Positions 24,441 to 32,205 of a stretch of 43,665 bases of DNA are shown one piece after another. Position numbers and translations under genes: made by a program. The DNA lies in assembly GCA_030765265.1 (NCBI GenBank), contig JAVCCZ010000061.1:1-43665 (forward strand). Reading direction: 5' to 3'. Each line of letters opens with the position of its first letter. Positions within the stretch are counted from its first letter, which is position 1. The notes below the pieces were generated by a model. The model searched no databases. It saw nothing but the letters and a program-made list of their open reading frames with translations, and was not told the DNA's origin. Source of the stretch: Candidatus Erginobacter occultus (lineage in GTDB: Bacteria; Auribacterota; Erginobacteria; Erginobacterales; Erginobacteraceae).

Positions 24441-26165
24441 TTAAAACTGGTCGTCGAGGAAGACCGGCCGGGCCGAGCGGAGCCAGATCTCCGGCTGGTC
24501 CAGCGCCGGGTCGACCAGAACCAGCGGCTGGGCGTCAAGGGTTTCCTTGACCGTCTCCCGGTAGAGCATCGGCCGGGTGATCGCGGGTCGGGCTCCGATC
24601 GACTCCGCCCGGGCGGTAAACCGCCCGGCCTCTCCGGCGGCCGCCGCTTCCCGCTCCAGGGCGTAGGCGTCGGCTTCCTTGACCGATCGGACCGCCCAGC
24701 CCCGGGCCTCCGGGATCGAGCTGTTGCGGTAACCCAGCGCCCGGTTGATCCGGGTCTGTTTCTCCTGCAGCGCCGCAATCACCTGTTCGTAGGAGTCGGC
24801 GACCTCGACCGGGGGGTGGATATCCTTGGTGTTGACGGAGACCAGTTCCAGACCGGAGTGGAGGCGGTCAAGCTGCCGCTGCAGTTCTTTTCGGACGGTC
24901 GCTTCCAGTTCTTCCCGGTAAGTGGTGGCGATATCGACGAAGATCCGGGAGGCGAAGAGGCGGGTCAGCAGCCGGTTGGCGGCGTTATCCAGCAGGTCTT
25001 CCGGACGGTGGAAGCTGTAACGGTAGTCGAAGATGTCCTTGACCCGGTAATGAATCGAGAGGTAGGGATGGAAGAAATTGTTCTCGCCCGAGAGAAAGGC
25101 GTCCCGGGCGCCGTGTTCCCGGGTCCAGAGCAGGGCGACCGCCCGGGGGTCGGCGATATTCCCGATCTCGATTCTCCGGATAGTTCGGGCATCGACCCGG
25201 TCGATCCTCTCCAGCGGTGCGGGGAGATGGAAGTGGAGTCCGGGTTGGAGGGGTTCGCCCCGGTTGACCACCCGGCCCCAGCGCAGGCGGATACCCTGCT
25301 CGGAGGGGCCGATCACGGTTAGGCAGTTGAGGAGAAGGAAGAGCGCGGCGCCGCCGATGACCACCAAGGCCGCCCCGCGGCGAAACCAAACCCGGCTCCG
25401 GGCCGGCCACCGGTTCCAGGCCGCGATTACGCCCAGCCGCCCGAGCAGGGTTTTCCAGGTCCGGGGTTCGAGGAGGGCGGCCAGGAACCCGATCGCCACC
25501 CGGTCCGTCCAGCCCTTCCGCCCGTGGAGCGACCACCAGAAGTTGACCAGGGTTTCGATCGAGAAGGAGAGGATGAAGGCGACCACGATCCAGGCCCCGA
25601 TCCGGTCGAAGTTGACCCCCAGCTGGTTCAGCCCCAACTGGAGGGCGATCAGCGACCCGGCGGCGACCAGTGAACTGACCATATCGGCCCGGGAATGGAG
25701 CCCGTCGGCGATCAGGCCGGGGGAGTCCAGCTTTCGGCCGACCTTGACCTCGAAGAGGGAGACGACCAGGGAGCCCCCGGCGAAGAGGATGAAGAAGATT
25801 CCGAAGAGGTAGGGGGTGGGGATCTCCCGGTCCGGGGCGAAGATCGCCTTTTCCGCCACCCCCACCGCCGCCAGGAGGATGACGAAGCCGATCAGGAGGG
25901 AGACCCATTTTTCCCGGGAGATATTTTTCCAGTCGATCCCGGCCCGGGGTTCGTCGGATTCCGGTGTTTGAACCGGTTCCTTCCGGTTTTTCCCGGTCGA
26001 GACCGAGATGAAGACCAGCAGCGAGGTTCCCACGTCGGTCAGGCTGTGCCAGGCATCGGCCAGGATAACCAGGCTCCCGCTCAAGCCCGCGAGAACGAAC
26101 TTGCAGATCGTCAGCAGGAGATTGAGCAGGGTGGAGACGGCGGCGGTTTTCTGTCTTTTGTCCAT
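24441..26165 (-). CDS. Fusion of a CDF-type cation transporter membrane domain with an HflK-like SPFH domain
   Basis: A single uninterrupted 574-residue frame. Residues 1-215 resemble a cation diffusion facilitator: six predicted membrane segments, with the helix-2 motif H40-x3-D44 (LADAWHSLTDVGTSLL) and the helix-5 motif H157-x3-D161 (LIADGLHSRADMVSSLV) of zinc/cadmium CDF carriers. The usual cytoplasmic C-terminal CDF domain is missing. After a basic loop, a seventh helix (264-284, RGAALVVIGGAALFLLLNCL) leads into an SPFH domain (TVIGPSEQGIRLRWGRVVNR, LQPGLHFHLPAPLERIDRV) and an HflK-type tail with DIHPPVEVADSYEQVIAAL. A CDF with both termini inside plus one helix would put the SPFH part in the periplasm, the normal HflK topology. 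It is first in the three-gene SPFH cluster and divergent from lpxL. Confidence 0.85.
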   Translation of the reverse strand: MDKRQKTAAVSTLLNLLLTICKFVLAGLSGSLVILADAWHSLTDVGTSLLVFISVSTGKNRKEPVQTPESDEPRAGIDWKNISREKWVSLLIGFVILLAAVGVAEKAIFAPDREIPTPYLFGIFFILFAGGSLVVSLFEVKVGRKLDSPGLIADGLHSRADMVSSLVAAGSLIALQLGLNQLGVNFDRIGAWIVVAFILSFSIETLVNFWWSLHGRKGWTDRVAIGFLAALLEPRTWKTLLGRLGVIAAWNRWPARSRVWFRRGAALVVIGGAALFLLLNCLTVIGPSEQGIRLRWGRVVNRGEPLQPGLHFHLPAPLERIDRVDARTIRRIEIGNIADPRAVALLWTREHGARDAFLSGENNFFHPYLSIHYRVKDIFDYRYSFHRPEDLLDNAANRLLTRLFASRIFVDIATTYREELEATVRKELQRQLDRLHSGLELVSVNTKDIHPPVEVADSYEQVIAALQEKQTRINRALGYRNSSIPEARGWAVRSVKEADAYALEREAAAAGEAGRFTARAESIGARPAITRPMLYRETVKETLDAQPLVLVDPALDQPEIWLRSARPVFLDDQF

Positions 26166-26293
26166 TGCAAATTAGCTCTCGACGGTCGCTAATTTAGGGA
26201 GATAAATCTGAAAGTCCTGTGATAGTATGGCATACCGAGCGGAATAATTAACAGCAATATTATTGAAAATCAAATCATTGGAATATATTTACG
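26166..26293. promoter_or_regulatory. Divergent region between the CDF-SPFH operon and lpxL, with an inverted repeat
   Basis: These 128 AT-rich bases separate divergent genes and probably hold both promoters. An exact inverted repeat, AAATTAGC (26169-26176) and GCTAATTT (26188-26195), lies directly before the fusion gene start and could be an operator or a leader hairpin. On the plus strand TTGAAA (26263-26268) and TATATT (26284-26289) are 15 nt apart, a weak promoter candidate very close to the lpxL ATG. No ribosome site precedes lpxL. Confidence 0.4.
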
Positions 26294-27157
26294 ATGTTCG
26301 CTTACTGGTTTCTGCTGCTGGTCCGCTGGTTGTTCTGTCTCCTCCCGGCCGGGCTGGTCCGGTTTTGGGGATGTTTGTTTGGGGCGGCGGGGTTCTATCT
26401 TGACCGGCGGCACCGCCGGGTAGCGCTCGATAACCTCAGGGCGGCTTTCCCGGAGCTGCCCGATTCCGACCGCCGCCGGTTGGCCCGCCGCTCTTTCGTC
26501 CGGCTCGGTCTTAACCTGGCCGAATCACTCCGGCTGCCGGCTTTCCTCCGGCCGGGCTGGGAGCGGTCTTTCACCGTCGAGGGGAAGGAACACCTGGATA
26601 CGGCGCTGAAACGGGGGAGGGGGGTTATCTTTGTCCTGGCCCATTTCGGGAATTGGGAGTACCTGGCCCTGGTCCCGAGACTTCTGAACTTCCGGGGGGC
26701 GGCGGTGGCCCAGAAGATCAAGAACCCGGCGATCGACGGCCTCCTCCGGGAGATGAGGGAGGCCGCGGGACTGGAGCTCTTCTCGAAACGGGAAGTGGCG
26801 GGAGAGATCGCGGATTACCTGGGAAAAAACGGGGCGGTGGCGATCCTGGCCGACCAGCGGGCCCGGCGGATGGCGATCGCGGTGGAATTTTTCGGCCGCC
26901 CGGCCCCGACCACCGCCGCGCCGGCGATCCTGGCCCTGAAGAGCGACGCCGCCCTGATCCCGGTATTCATTTACCCGCCAGCACCGGGGACCTACCGGGT
27001 GGTCTTCGAGCCGGAGATCGAATTGCCCCGGGGACTGTCTCTGAAGCTGGGGGTGAGGGAAATCACCGCCCGTTTCACCGCGGTTTTCGAACGCAGAATC
27101 CGGGAATGCCCCGAACTTTGGTTCTGGGTCCACCGGCGCTGGGGAAAGGACATTTGA
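26294..27157 (+). CDS. lpxL: Lipid A late acyltransferase, LpxL/HtrB family
   Basis: Adds a secondary acyl chain to Kdo-lipid A at the inner membrane. The 287 residues have an N-terminal membrane segment (YWFLLLVRWLFCLLPAGL), RVALDNLRAAFPEL, and the catalytic H-x4-E motif AHFGNWE with H117 and E122. ADQRARR, FFGRPAPTTAAPAILALK and the end WFWVHRRWGKD (usual form WxHRRW) follow. The length is slightly short of the usual 300-310. The TGA stop at 27155-27157 runs straight into a palindromic repeat. It could be any of the LpxL/LpxM/LpxP paralogues, and the acyl chain it uses is unknown. Confidence 0.92.
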   Translation: MFAYWFLLLVRWLFCLLPAGLVRFWGCLFGAAGFYLDRRHRRVALDNLRAAFPELPDSDRRRLARRSFVRLGLNLAESLRLPAFLRPGWERSFTVEGKEHLDTALKRGRGVIFVLAHFGNWEYLALVPRLLNFRGAAVAQKIKNPAIDGLLREMREAAGLELFSKREVAGEIADYLGKNGAVAILADQRARRMAIAVEFFGRPAPTTAAPAILALKSDAALIPVFIYPPAPGTYRVVFEPEIELPRGLSLKLGVREITARFTAVFERRIRECPELWFWVHRRWGKDI

Positions 27158-27299
27158 ACCACAGAGGCACAGAGAACACAGAGAGGGTAGGGGAAATACT
27201 CCGGATCGAGGTTTCAGCAATCCTGGATGCCCATAAAAGATGGAATGGTATGCCCCCCAAGATATCAACTCTTCTCTGCTCTCTGTCTCTCTGTGGTTA
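27157..27299. repeat. Inverted-repeat element abutting the lpxL stop codon
   Basis: The left arm AACCACAGAGGCACAGAGA (from 27157) and right arm CTCTGTCTCTCTGTGGTTAA (27281-27300) are imperfect inverted copies flanking about 90 nt of non-coding sequence. The last A of the lpxL stop is the first base of the element. From memory, AACCACAGAGGCACAGAG is a dispersed intergenic repeat in many environmental bacteria, with unknown function. Confidence 0.75.
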
Positions 27300-27331
27300 A
27301 CAATCAGGGTTCGTTGTGGTTTAATTGAGCG

Positions 27332-28411
27332 ATGAAAGGGAAGGAAAAACAAATTACCCCCGAGACGGTCCGGGAGATCCTGGTTCGGGGACCGAACTGG
27401 GTGGGAGACAATATCTTCGCCGTCCCGGCGGTCCAGCGGTTGAAGAGGGAATTCCCCTCGGCCCGGCTGACCGTCCTGGCGGCGAAAGGGCTGGCCCCGA
27501 TCTGGGAGTTGGTCGAGGGGGTGGACGAGGTGCTCCCCTTCGATCTCCGGGGCGGATTCAAGGACCTGGGGGGGAAGCGGGAGCTGATCCGGCGGCTGAA
27601 GCGTCGGAATTTCGATCTGGCGGTGATCTTTCCCCGCTCCTTCGAGTCGGCCCTCTGGATCCGGCTGGCCGGGATCCCCCGCCGCTGGGGTTACGCGGAA
27701 GAAGGGCGGTCTTTCCTCCTGACCCGGCGGGCCCGCTCGGAGCGGGGCTACCGACGCACCCCCCGGATCGATTACTATTACCGCCTGCTCGACGGCGGAC
27801 GGGGAGAGAGCCAGGCCGCCCCGGCCCGGCTGCTGATCGGCCCCGATCTCCGGGAACGGGCGCGGGATATCCTGCGTTCGGCGGGGGTCGATCCGGCGGT
27901 TCGTCCCCTGGCCGGTATCCACCCCCGGGCCAGCTACGGCCCGGCCAAGTGCTGGCCGCCGGAGAAGTTTTCCCGCCTGGCCCGGCTGCTGGGCGAGCGG
28001 GAAAAGGCGGCGGTGCTCCTCTTCGGTTCGGAGAAGGAGCGGGAACTGCTGGAGGGGCTCGCCGCCCGGTCGGGGGCGGCGGCGGTCAACCTGGCCGGCC
28101 GGACCGATCTCCAGACCCTGGCCGCGCTGATCAGTCTCTGCCGGGTGTTCATTGCCAACGATTCCGGCCCGCTCCACCTGGCTGCCGCCCTCCGGGTCCC
28201 GGTGATCGGGCTTTACGGTTCCACCGACCCGGAAGCCACCGGCCCCCGGGGAGAGAAGACCCGGGTGATCTACAAGGGCGTTGACTGCAGCCCTTGCCTG
28301 CGGCGGGTCTGCCCGAAGGATTTTTCCTGTATGGAGACTATTATGCCCGAAGAAGTGATGGCGGCGGTGGAGGAACTCTGGCTTTCAACCCGCCGCCCGG
28401 AAGAAGAATGA
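27332..28411 (+). CDS. waaF: Lipopolysaccharide heptosyltransferase II (family GT9)
   Basis: Adds the second L-glycero-D-manno-heptose to the LPS inner core. The 359 residues show the GT9 start ILVRGPNWVGDNIFAVPAV (WaaF type, GPNWVGD), HPRASYGPAKCWPPEKF, ANDSGPLHLAAAL and GLYGSTDPEATGP. The end has the WaaF cysteine cluster CSPCLRRVCPKDFSC (from about residue 316), seen in many heptosyltransferases II. About 20 residues before the usual start (MKGKEKQITPETVREI) extend the N-terminus. It is the first of two GT9 genes in this locus. Acceptor specificity is inferred from family only. Confidence 0.92.
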   Translation: MKGKEKQITPETVREILVRGPNWVGDNIFAVPAVQRLKREFPSARLTVLAAKGLAPIWELVEGVDEVLPFDLRGGFKDLGGKRELIRRLKRRNFDLAVIFPRSFESALWIRLAGIPRRWGYAEEGRSFLLTRRARSERGYRRTPRIDYYYRLLDGGRGESQAAPARLLIGPDLRERARDILRSAGVDPAVRPLAGIHPRASYGPAKCWPPEKFSRLARLLGEREKAAVLLFGSEKERELLEGLAARSGAAAVNLAGRTDLQTLAALISLCRVFIANDSGPLHLAAALRVPVIGLYGSTDPEATGPRGEKTRVIYKGVDCSPCLRRVCPKDFSCMETIMPEEVMAAVEELWLSTRRPEEE

Positions 28412-28479
28412 AGAGATTTCAGGAGTCGGAGGGAAATAAAAAACTGAAAGAGAGACGGTAAATTATTCAGGAGAAAATA

Positions 28480-28914
28480 ATGGAGATTGAAACTTTTGTC
28501 TTGTGCGACGCGGCGACCGATTACCGGGGGAAGCTGAACATCCTGGGAACCTTCGACACGATCTGGGGGGCCCGGCTTCCGGTAACCTGGCCCCATTGCG
28601 CCCTCGCCTTGAGAGTGCGGTTTACCCGGATCGAGGAGGGGGAACACCGGGTCCGGATCGGGTTTATGGACGAGGACGGCCGGGCGGTTCTCCCCCCCCT
28701 CGACGGGACGGTCCGGGTCGGTTTCGGTCCCCAGACCGGGACGGTGGCGGCCAATATGATCTTGAATATGGACCGGATCCGCCTGGAGAAGGAGGGCGAG
28801 TACTCGATCTCCCTGGCCATCGACGGGAGGCAGGAACGCTCGCTGCCGCTTTACCTCCGGCTCCGGCCGGAAGAGGCGGGGGAGGCGGGACCGGGGGAGG
28901 GGAAAGAAGAGTAA
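28480..28914 (+). CDS. DUF6941-like small cytosolic protein, function unknown
   Basis: 144 residues with no signal peptide or membrane segment. The opening IETFVLCDAATDYRGKLNIL followed by GTFDTIWG matches the pattern of DUF6941 proteins (LCDA...GKLNILGxFD). The rest is predicted beta-rich, ending in an acidic Glu/Gly tail. AGGAG lies 9-13 nt before ATG 28480. It lies between the two heptosyltransferase genes on the same strand and is probably co-transcribed, but nothing in the family or sequence ties it to LPS. No catalytic motif can be seen. Confidence 0.68.
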   Translation: MEIETFVLCDAATDYRGKLNILGTFDTIWGARLPVTWPHCALALRVRFTRIEEGEHRVRIGFMDEDGRAVLPPLDGTVRVGFGPQTGTVAANMILNMDRIRLEKEGEYSISLAIDGRQERSLPLYLRLRPEEAGEAGPGEGKEE

Positions 28915-28930
28915 TCGGGCCGCCGGAATA

Positions 28931-28973
28931 TTCGATTTCGATAGCGATCCCGATCCCGATAGCGATAGCGATT
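28931..28973. repeat. GATAGC/GATCCC hexamer tract
   Basis: A degenerate run of 6-bp units (CGATAG, CGATCC, CGATTT) in the 78-nt gap before the second heptosyltransferase gene. Related tracts occur at 38366-38384 (opposite strand) and 39451-39486. Confidence 0.65.
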
Positions 28974-28992
28974 TTTGGGGACGTAGCCGCCG

Positions 28993-30012
28993 ATGGAGAG
29001 ATTCGGAAAGATATTGATTGTCAAGCTGGGGTCGATCGGGGACGTGGTCAATACCCTGCCCCTGGTCAACGCTCTCCGGGAAGGTTTCCCGGAAGCCGAG
29101 ATCGGCTGGCTGATCGAGCCGAAGTCCTTCCCGATCGTCGAGGGGCAGGAAGCGGTGGACCGTTTCATCATCCACCGGCGGGGCGGTGGAGCGGCCGCGG
29201 CCCGGGGAGCCCTCGGGGAGATCCGGTCCTTCGAGCCGGACCTGGTGATCGACCTCCAGCGGATTCTCCGCAGTTCCTTCTTCACCTTCTTCTCCGGCTG
29301 TCCCCGGCGGCTGGGTTTCGACCGTCGGCGGTCGAAGGAATTATCCTGGCTGTTTACCAACCGGAAGATTCCCGCCGGGGACCCGAAACGGCATATGGTT
29401 TCGCAGTATCTGGAGTTCGCCGAATTTCTCGGTCTCCCGACCCCCGGGGTCAGTTTCCGGATTCCGGTGGGCGAAAGTGACCGGGCTGCCGCCCGAAAAT
29501 TGCTCCCGGAGGGATATCTCCAAAGAGGTTTTATCGCTCTCAATGTCGGGGCCGCCAAGTCGGCCAACCGCTGGCCGGTCTCCCGCTGGGCCGAATTGGC
29601 AAACCTGATCCTCTCCCGCCGCCGGGAGGCGGTGGTTCTGACCGGGGGAGGAGAGGACCGGGCCCGGGGCCGGTCGATCGCCGACCTAACCGATAACCGG
29701 GACCGGCTTTTCGATTGCACGGGAAAAACCAGCCTCAAGGAATTGGGTGGGGTTTTTTCCCTGGCCCGGGCGGCGGTTTCGGGCGACAGCGGCCCGATGC
29801 ATATCGCTTCCGCCCTCGGGGTTTTGACGGTGGGGATCTTCGGCCCGGCCGACCCGAGCCGGACCGGCCCCTTCCGCCATCTCGAGTTGGCGGTCCGGGC
29901 GGCGGCGAGCTGCGCCCCCTGCGGGCGGAGAACCTGCCGCCGCCCCCGGTGCCTGGAGGAGATAGCTGCGGAAACGGTTTTAGAAAGGATCTTTCCGGCC
30001 GGGGATGCCTGA
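28993..30012 (+). CDS. waaC: Lipopolysaccharide heptosyltransferase, WaaC-like (family GT9)
   Basis: Probably adds the first heptose to Kdo. The 339 residues start KILIVKLGSIGDVVNTLPLV, the usual heptosyltransferase I form, then GWLIEPKS, DLVIDLQRILRSSFFTFF (WaaC-like DLQGLxKS region), LNVGAAKSANRWPVSRWAEL, SGDSGPMHIASALGV and GIFGPADPSRTGPF. A C-terminal CAPCGRRTCRRPRC cluster resembles that of other GT9 members. It overlaps the next kinase gene by 8 nt if that gene starts at 30005. Assignment to WaaC rather than WaaQ or another GT9 enzyme rests on sequence flavour only, so the symbol is tentative. Confidence 0.82.
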   Translation: MERFGKILIVKLGSIGDVVNTLPLVNALREGFPEAEIGWLIEPKSFPIVEGQEAVDRFIIHRRGGGAAAARGALGEIRSFEPDLVIDLQRILRSSFFTFFSGCPRRLGFDRRRSKELSWLFTNRKIPAGDPKRHMVSQYLEFAEFLGLPTPGVSFRIPVGESDRAAARKLLPEGYLQRGFIALNVGAAKSANRWPVSRWAELANLILSRRREAVVLTGGGEDRARGRSIADLTDNRDRLFDCTGKTSLKELGGVFSLARAAVSGDSGPMHIASALGVLTVGIFGPADPSRTGPFRHLELAVRAAASCAPCGRRTCRRPRCLEEIAAETVLERIFPAGDA

Positions 30013-30946
30013 TCGGGCGGCGGGGCGGAAAAACAGGATAATGGATATTCGAAGGATCAAAGCGCGGATTCCGGAAGGTTTCCAAGTCCGGTCGTCGGGG
30101 AAGAAAATCTGTATTTTCCGGGAATTCCGGGAAAAGGCGATCCTTGCCCTGGCCGAAGAGGGAGAGATCGCCCGTCGGACGGTCGACCGGCTGCGGGGCC
30201 GGGGCCGCCCGTCGGTGATTGAGTCCGACGGGGAGAAGCTGGTGGTCCGCCATTATTATCACGGCGGGATCTTCCGAAAGCTGACCGGGGATTTCTTTTT
30301 CCGGGCCGGGAGGTTTCTCAACGAACTGGCCCTGCTCGAGTCCGCCCGGCGCGGGGGAACGGCCGTCCCCCGGGCGGCCGGCCTCCTGATCGAGCCCGCC
30401 TTCCCGTTTCTCTGCCGGGCCGACCTGGTTACGGTCTATCTCCCCGAGAGCCTGGATCTGCTGTCCTGCTACCAGAAAACGTTTGCCGGCGACCGGGTTC
30501 TACCCCCGGAAAAAATCCCGGCGATTATCGCCGCCGCCGGCCGCCAGACCGCTCTCCTCCACCGGGCCGGGATTCTTCACGGGGATCTCCAGGTCAAGAA
30601 TATCCTGGTCCGGCCGGATTGCCGCCCGCCCGAGGTTATGATCATTGACCTTGACCGCGGCCGGCGGGGCCGGGCCGGCCGGGAGCAAAACCTCCGGCGC
30701 CTCTACCGTTCTTTTCTCAAGCTGCGTCTCTCCCTGCCGGCGGTCTCCCGGTACGATCCGATCCGGTTTCTCCGGGCTTACGCACCCCAAGACCGTGACT
30801 TCCGGCGGCGGATGATGGCCGGAGTCCAAAGGCGTCGCTGGCTGACATTCGCCCGGCTGCTGAAATGGAAACTTTCCTTTTGTCTCCGAGGTGGGTATTA
30901 TGCCCGGTCAATGGAAGGAGAGAAGCGGGGGGCGGTCGGAAATTAG
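30005..30946 (+). CDS. LPS core sugar kinase of the KdkA/WaaP (RIO-like) family
   Basis: Probably phosphorylates Kdo or heptose in the inner core, using ATP. The 313 residues have a kinase-like N-lobe (KLVVRHYYHGGIFRKLTGD, FLNELALLESARRGG) and a catalytic segment LHRAGILHGDLQVKNILV with the HGDLxxxNI loop near residues 197-205. MIIDLDRGRRGR follows, the IDLD metal-binding motif of KdkA/WaaP proteins. Start 30005 overlaps the preceding stop by 8 nt; ATG 30041 is an equally possible start, and neither has a strong ribosome site. KdkA (Kdo kinase, as in Haemophilus and Vibrio) is slightly favoured over WaaP by overall length. Confidence 0.78.
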   Translation: MPDRAAGRKNRIMDIRRIKARIPEGFQVRSSGKKICIFREFREKAILALAEEGEIARRTVDRLRGRGRPSVIESDGEKLVVRHYYHGGIFRKLTGDFFFRAGRFLNELALLESARRGGTAVPRAAGLLIEPAFPFLCRADLVTVYLPESLDLLSCYQKTFAGDRVLPPEKIPAIIAAAGRQTALLHRAGILHGDLQVKNILVRPDCRPPEVMIIDLDRGRRGRAGREQNLRRLYRSFLKLRLSLPAVSRYDPIRFLRAYAPQDRDFRRRMMAGVQRRRWLTFARLLKWKLSFCLRGGYYARSMEGEKRGAVGN

Positions 30947-31038
30947 TCCTTCAGGCCGTCGGGCTGGGGACTTTTCCCGGTGCACCCCAATCCGCTTAAC
31001 CCGAGTCATCCGGGAGTAACGACTAAGAAGGTTTGCCG

Positions 31039-32205
31039 ATGAAGATCGCTTTCTGCATTGAAAATTATTTGACTAGCCGGGTAGGGGCCGAACAGTACGT
31101 TAACGATCTCTCCCGCCGCCTCTCCGCCGGGTCACACGAAGTCCATATTCTCACGATGAGCAGCGGGGAAGACCACCGGGACGGCCTTCGAATCCATATT
31201 TTAAAATGCGGACCTCTGCCCCGGTTCTTGAAGACACTTTGTTTCGCCGTCCGTTGCCGGAAGGCGGTCCGGGGACAGGGATTCGATATCGTTCACTCCT
31301 TCGGGAGAACCTGGGGGATGGATGTCTTCCAGCCTCTGGGCGGCTCCCAGATCGCCGGGCTGATCGGTAACATCCGGTCGATAGATAGCCTGCCCCGTTG
31401 GGTGATCAAGATCCTGACCTATATTTTCAGCTTCCGGAGGATAATATATTTCTATGTTGAGCGGGTCCAGATGAAGGAGGCCGAGGTCGTGATCGCTATC
31501 TCGGCTATGGTCAAGGGCGACCTGCTCCGGTACTGCCGGTTGAGAGAGAATAAGGTGAGGATTGTCCGCAACGGGGTTGATCTCAACCGATTCCACCCCC
31601 GGAACCGGGAAAATTCCCGGGAGCAGACCCGGCGGAACCTGGGGCTGGCTGCTGCCGACGTAATGGTGATATTTCTTGCTCACAACTTTCGACTCAAAGG
31701 TCTGCAGACACTCATCGGGGCAATGGCCGAAATGGATAAGAGCAGGCCCGGCCATCCCTTCAAAGTCGTGGTGCTGGGGGCCGGGAAGGAAAAGCAGTTT
31801 GCCGCCCTGGCCCGTAAGCTGAGGGTGGCGGACAAGTTTCTCTTTATCGGGTGCGAGGAAGACACCCCACGATTTTATGCCGCGGCCGATATCTCAGTTC
31901 ACCCCAGTTACTACGATCCTTCAGCGTTGGTGGTTTTAGAGGCGATGGCCAGCGGACTGCCGGTGATTACCACCGCCTACTGCGGGACGTCGGAGATTAT
32001 CCAGGAAGGGCAGGAGGGATATATCGTGCCGACCCCGTCTGATACCGTTCTGCTGGCTGATCGTATCCGGCGGTTGGGGGATCGGGAACTGCGGCGGAGG
32101 ATGGGGGAGGCCGCCCGCCGCCGGGCGGAGGAATTCCCCTATTCCCGGAATATGCAGGAGGTACTCGATATCTATGATCAATATATTGGTTCTTGTGGAG
32201 GATGA
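31039..32205 (+). CDS. Glycosyltransferase family 4 (GT-B fold)
   Basis: 388 residues with both Rossmann halves. The N-terminal half has AFCIENYLTSRVGAEQYVND and FDIVHSFGRTWGMD. The C-terminal half has KVRIVRNGVDLNRFHP, FLAHNFRLKGLQTLIGAM (GTR1-type donor-binding start), and SALVVLEAMASGLPVITT with the EX7E-like pattern of family 4, then GYIVP. It resembles WaaG-type glucosyltransferases in the AHNFRLKG segment. It likely adds an outer-core hexose, but donor and acceptor are unknown. ATG 31039 with AAGAAGG upstream is chosen; TTG 31033 is in frame. It overlaps the following gene by 32 nt. Confidence 0.85.
   Translation: MKIAFCIENYLTSRVGAEQYVNDLSRRLSAGSHEVHILTMSSGEDHRDGLRIHILKCGPLPRFLKTLCFAVRCRKAVRGQGFDIVHSFGRTWGMDVFQPLGGSQIAGLIGNIRSIDSLPRWVIKILTYIFSFRRIIYFYVERVQMKEAEVVIAISAMVKGDLLRYCRLRENKVRIVRNGVDLNRFHPRNRENSREQTRRNLGLAAADVMVIFLAHNFRLKGLQTLIGAMAEMDKSRPGHPFKVVVLGAGKEKQFAALARKLRVADKFLFIGCEEDTPRFYAAADISVHPSYYDPSALVVLEAMASGLPVITTAYCGTSEIIQEGQEGYIVPTPSDTVLLADRIRRLGDRELRRRMGEAARRRAEEFPYSRNMQEVLDIYDQYIGSCGG

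Noticed and set aside
26263-26289. Sigma-70 promoter TTGAAA/TATATT for lpxL
   Set aside because: The spacing is only 15 nt and the -10 box would end 5 nt before the ATG, so it is too weak to call as a feature.
28931-28973. Coding extension or frame-switching tract in the waaC-like gene
   Set aside because: The tract is upstream of the start and of mixed units, and the waaC-like protein starts normally at 28993.
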